7,103 nucleotides of DNA, from the NCBI GenBank assembly GCA_937890875.1, contig CALAEB010000190.1:1-7103 (forward strand), written 5' to 3'. This DNA is from an uncultured Anaerolineaceae bacterium. Lineage in GTDB: Bacteria > Chloroflexota > Anaerolineae > Anaerolineales > Anaerolineaceae. The notes under the pieces are model-generated. The model saw nothing but the letters and a program-made list of their open reading frames with translations, searched no databases and had not been told where the DNA came from. Positions 5,444 to 7,103 of this stretch are shown here, in pieces (position 1 is the stretch's first letter; every line of letters starts with the position of its first letter). Position numbers and translations under genes: made by a program.

Positions 5444-6990
5444 TTGTTCAGCACCTCTTCTTCATGTTTATAAGAACTGGCGAGATACATTACTTTTTCA
5501 TCTGTAGCTGTTGGACCGTCAAGGATCCCTGACAAATGACCCTCGCACATGACGGCAATACGGTCAGACATTCCCAGCAGTTCAGGCATTTCTGAACTGA
5601 TCATGATGATGGTTTTCCCTTCGCTGGCCATTTTTTCCATAAGTGAATAAATTTCAAATTTAGTACCAACATCGATTCCTCGGGTAGGTTCATCCAGGAT
5701 CAGAATTTCGGGATTGATGAGCATCCAACGCGCGAGCACGGTTTTTTGTTGATTCCCGCCTGATAGATAACGAATTTCCGTTTTTATGGAAGGTGTTTTA
5801 ATTGAAAAGGCTTGTACATAATGCTCGGCGTCCGCACTGCGTTTTCTATTGTCAAGGAATAGCCCCTTTTTGTAATGTGCTTTATTGGCTGTTTGTTTTG
5901 TTAAAACTACGTTTTCCATAACAGAGAAACGCGGGATAATACCGCTGGCACGGCGTTCTTCCGTCAGCAACGCCATATTGCTTTGAATTGCATCTTCTGG
6001 CGAGTGAACCATGACTGGTTTTCCGTTAATCAGCAGTTCCCCGTTTGAAATTTTACGCAGCCCAAAGATCGATTCAACAAGTTCTGTTCGCTGTGCTCCG
6101 ACAAGACCGCCAATGCCGAATATTTCTCCGTGGCGCACGGAAAAGCCAATGTCTTGAAAGCTGTGTCGGCTAACGCCTGTGAAATGACGAATTTCCAGAC
6201 AAATAGTCTCCTTGGGCTGGTGAGCTTTGGGCGGAAAGCGGTTGCTCATTTCCCGCCCGACCATTCGCTTTACAATCAAATCTGTGTTCAGCTCATCTGA
6301 AGGCCAGGTTCCAATGATTTTCCCATCACGCATGATGGTCACTTCCTGAGCAATTTTAAGAATCTCATCAATTTTGTGAGAAATATAAATAATAGCTACA
6401 CCTTTTGCTGTTAGTTTATGAATGATGCGGAATAGTAACTCTGTTTCAGCTTCTGTAAGTGAAGAAGTTGGTTCATCCATAATGATAATTTTTGCGTTAA
6501 ATGAAACAGCACGCGCTATTTCCAACATTTGGCACTGCGATGATGAAAGTGTTCCTGCCTGAGCATATGGATCAATATTGATTTCAAGCTCATTAAGCAG
6601 CGCTTTGGTGTCGTTATATAGTTTGTTGTCGTCAACCCAACGGATACCGAATATTTGATGGTATGGGACGCGTCCAACCCAAATGTTTTCCATCGCAGAA
6701 CGAGTCCGGATGGATTGAAGCTCCTGGTGGATCATTGCGATTCCATGATCCAGTGCATCTCGCGGGTTGATCAAATGGATCGTCTGACCTTCGATGATAA
6801 TTTCACCTTCATCCGGATGATACATTCCAAAGGCACATTTCATTAATGTTGATTTTCCGGCGCCATTTTCTCCCATCAGCGCATAGACTTTGCCTGGCTT
6901 TACGACAAAATCAACTTGATCAAGCGCTTTAACGCCAGGGAAAGATTTGCTGATGTTCTTCATTTCTAAAATGTATTCAGGATCTTTCAT
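5440..6990 (-). CDS. mglA: galactose/methyl-galactoside ABC transporter ATP-binding protein
   Basis: This cytoplasmic ATPase, 516 residues with two fused nucleotide-binding domains, powers sugar import through MglC. Domain 1: Walker A GENGAGKST (40-48), Q-loop around IHQE (87-90), signature LSSSQCQMLEIARA (148-161), Walker B IIIMDEPTSSL (168-178), H-loop H205. Domain 2: degenerate P-loop GLVGAQRTEL (295-304) without the lysine, TEERRASGI (343-351), signature LSGGNQQK (409-416), Walker B ILILDEPTRGIDVG (429-442), then MISSEMPELLG (463-473). The weak second P-loop and the order of motifs follow E. coli MglA closely. I place the start at the ATG at 6990, preceded by GGGGAGG (6995-7001). The in-frame ATG at 7038 would add 16 unrelated residues and lies inside a hairpin. 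RbsA/XylG are the alternatives, less likely given the MglC-type partner. Confidence 0.95.
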   Translation of the reverse strand: MKDPEYILEMKNISKSFPGVKALDQVDFVVKPGKVYALMGENGAGKSTLMKCAFGMYHPDEGEIIIEGQTIHLINPRDALDHGIAMIHQELQSIRTRSAMENIWVGRVPYHQIFGIRWVDDNKLYNDTKALLNELEINIDPYAQAGTLSSSQCQMLEIARAVSFNAKIIIMDEPTSSLTEAETELLFRIIHKLTAKGVAIIYISHKIDEILKIAQEVTIMRDGKIIGTWPSDELNTDLIVKRMVGREMSNRFPPKAHQPKETICLEIRHFTGVSRHSFQDIGFSVRHGEIFGIGGLVGAQRTELVESIFGLRKISNGELLINGKPVMVHSPEDAIQSNMALLTEERRASGIIPRFSVMENVVLTKQTANKAHYKKGLFLDNRKRSADAEHYVQAFSIKTPSIKTEIRYLSGGNQQKTVLARWMLINPEILILDEPTRGIDVGTKFEIYSLMEKMASEGKTIIMISSEMPELLGMSDRIAVMCEGHLSGILDGPTATDEKVMYLASSYKHEEEVLNK

Positions 6991-7020
6991 TGAGCCTCCC
7001 CTGCTGGCTGATTTATTTAA

Positions 7021-7048
7021 ACAGCCGGAGATAATCACATCCGGCTGT
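7021..7048 (-). terminator. intercistronic hairpin between the probable mglB and mglA
   Basis: Minus strand: ACAGCCGGA (7048-7040) pairs perfectly with TCCGGCTGT (7029-7021), a 9-bp stem with a 10-nt loop, followed by TTTAAATAAAT. The tail is AT-rich but not a pure U-run. It would act as a partial terminator or an mRNA stabiliser that keeps the binding-protein gene expressed above mglAC, a common arrangement in binding-protein transport operons. Confidence 0.65.
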
Positions 7049-7071
7049 CTTCTAAATTACACTAAAAAGGA

Positions 7072-7103
7072 TTAGAACGCTGTCTCATTGATGTCATAGC
7101 TGG
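7072..7103 (-). CDS. C-terminal end of upstream gene, probably sugar-binding protein MglB
   Basis: Only nine codons and a stop (TAA, 7074-7072) are in the window, ending SYDINETAF. The sequence alone cannot identify the family. The guess of a periplasmic or lipid-anchored galactose-binding protein rests on position: binding-protein genes normally precede mglA and mglC, and the hairpin before mglA fits that layout. Codon frame and the in-frame stop are consistent with a real gene end. Confidence 0.5.
   Translation of the reverse strand, partial: SYDINETAF

Overview
All supported genes read on the minus strand, so biological order runs from high to low coordinates. The window looks like part of a bacterial genome or metagenome contig, assembled at least partly from Illumina reads because a sequencing-adapter fragment is embedded in it. 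It has two blocks that differ in composition. The low-coordinate block (hisD and a NitT/TauT-type transporter) is GC-rich (2101-2160 is 40/60 G+C). The high-coordinate block (an mgl-type sugar transporter and an esterase) is visibly poorer (6421-6480 is 23/60). The host cannot be fixed from this. The style of hisD would suit an anaerobic Chloroflexota and the sugar operon looks Firmicutes-like; both impressions are weak.

High-coordinate block, in transcription order: the last codons of a gene that is probably the sugar-binding protein mglB (7072-7103); an intercistronic hairpin (7021-7048); mglA, a double-ATPase subunit (5440-6990); mglC, the permease, overlapping mglA by ATGA (4428-5443); and an HSL-type alpha/beta hydrolase 22 nt further on (3344-4405). 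This reads as an import operon for galactose or a galactoside with an esterase attached. mglC is out of frame in this sequence. The break coincides with 15 bases identical to the end of the Illumina TruSeq adapter, and removing 14 of them restores a normal 333-residue MglC, so this is an assembly error and not a mutation.

The middle stretch (2925-3343) has no intact gene. It carries the decayed C-terminal end of a large serine recombinase (3093-3293) and an 11-bp inverted repeat, and marks the junction of the two compositional blocks.

Low-coordinate block: a strong sigma-70-type promoter (2896-2924), a 27-codon leader ORF rich in histidine codons (2803-2886), mutually exclusive antiterminator and terminator pairings (2755-2835), then hisD (1374-2729) with every catalytic residue present. 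This is a complete histidine-dependent transcription attenuator read directly from sequence. Its unusual point is that the leader ORF starts about 3 nt from the predicted transcription start with no Shine-Dalgarno sequence. After hisD come a 180-bp gap, a secreted NitT/TauT-family substrate-binding protein (225-1193) and the start of its permease (1-232). If transcription reads through, the transporter is under the same histidine control, which hints at a histidine-related substrate.
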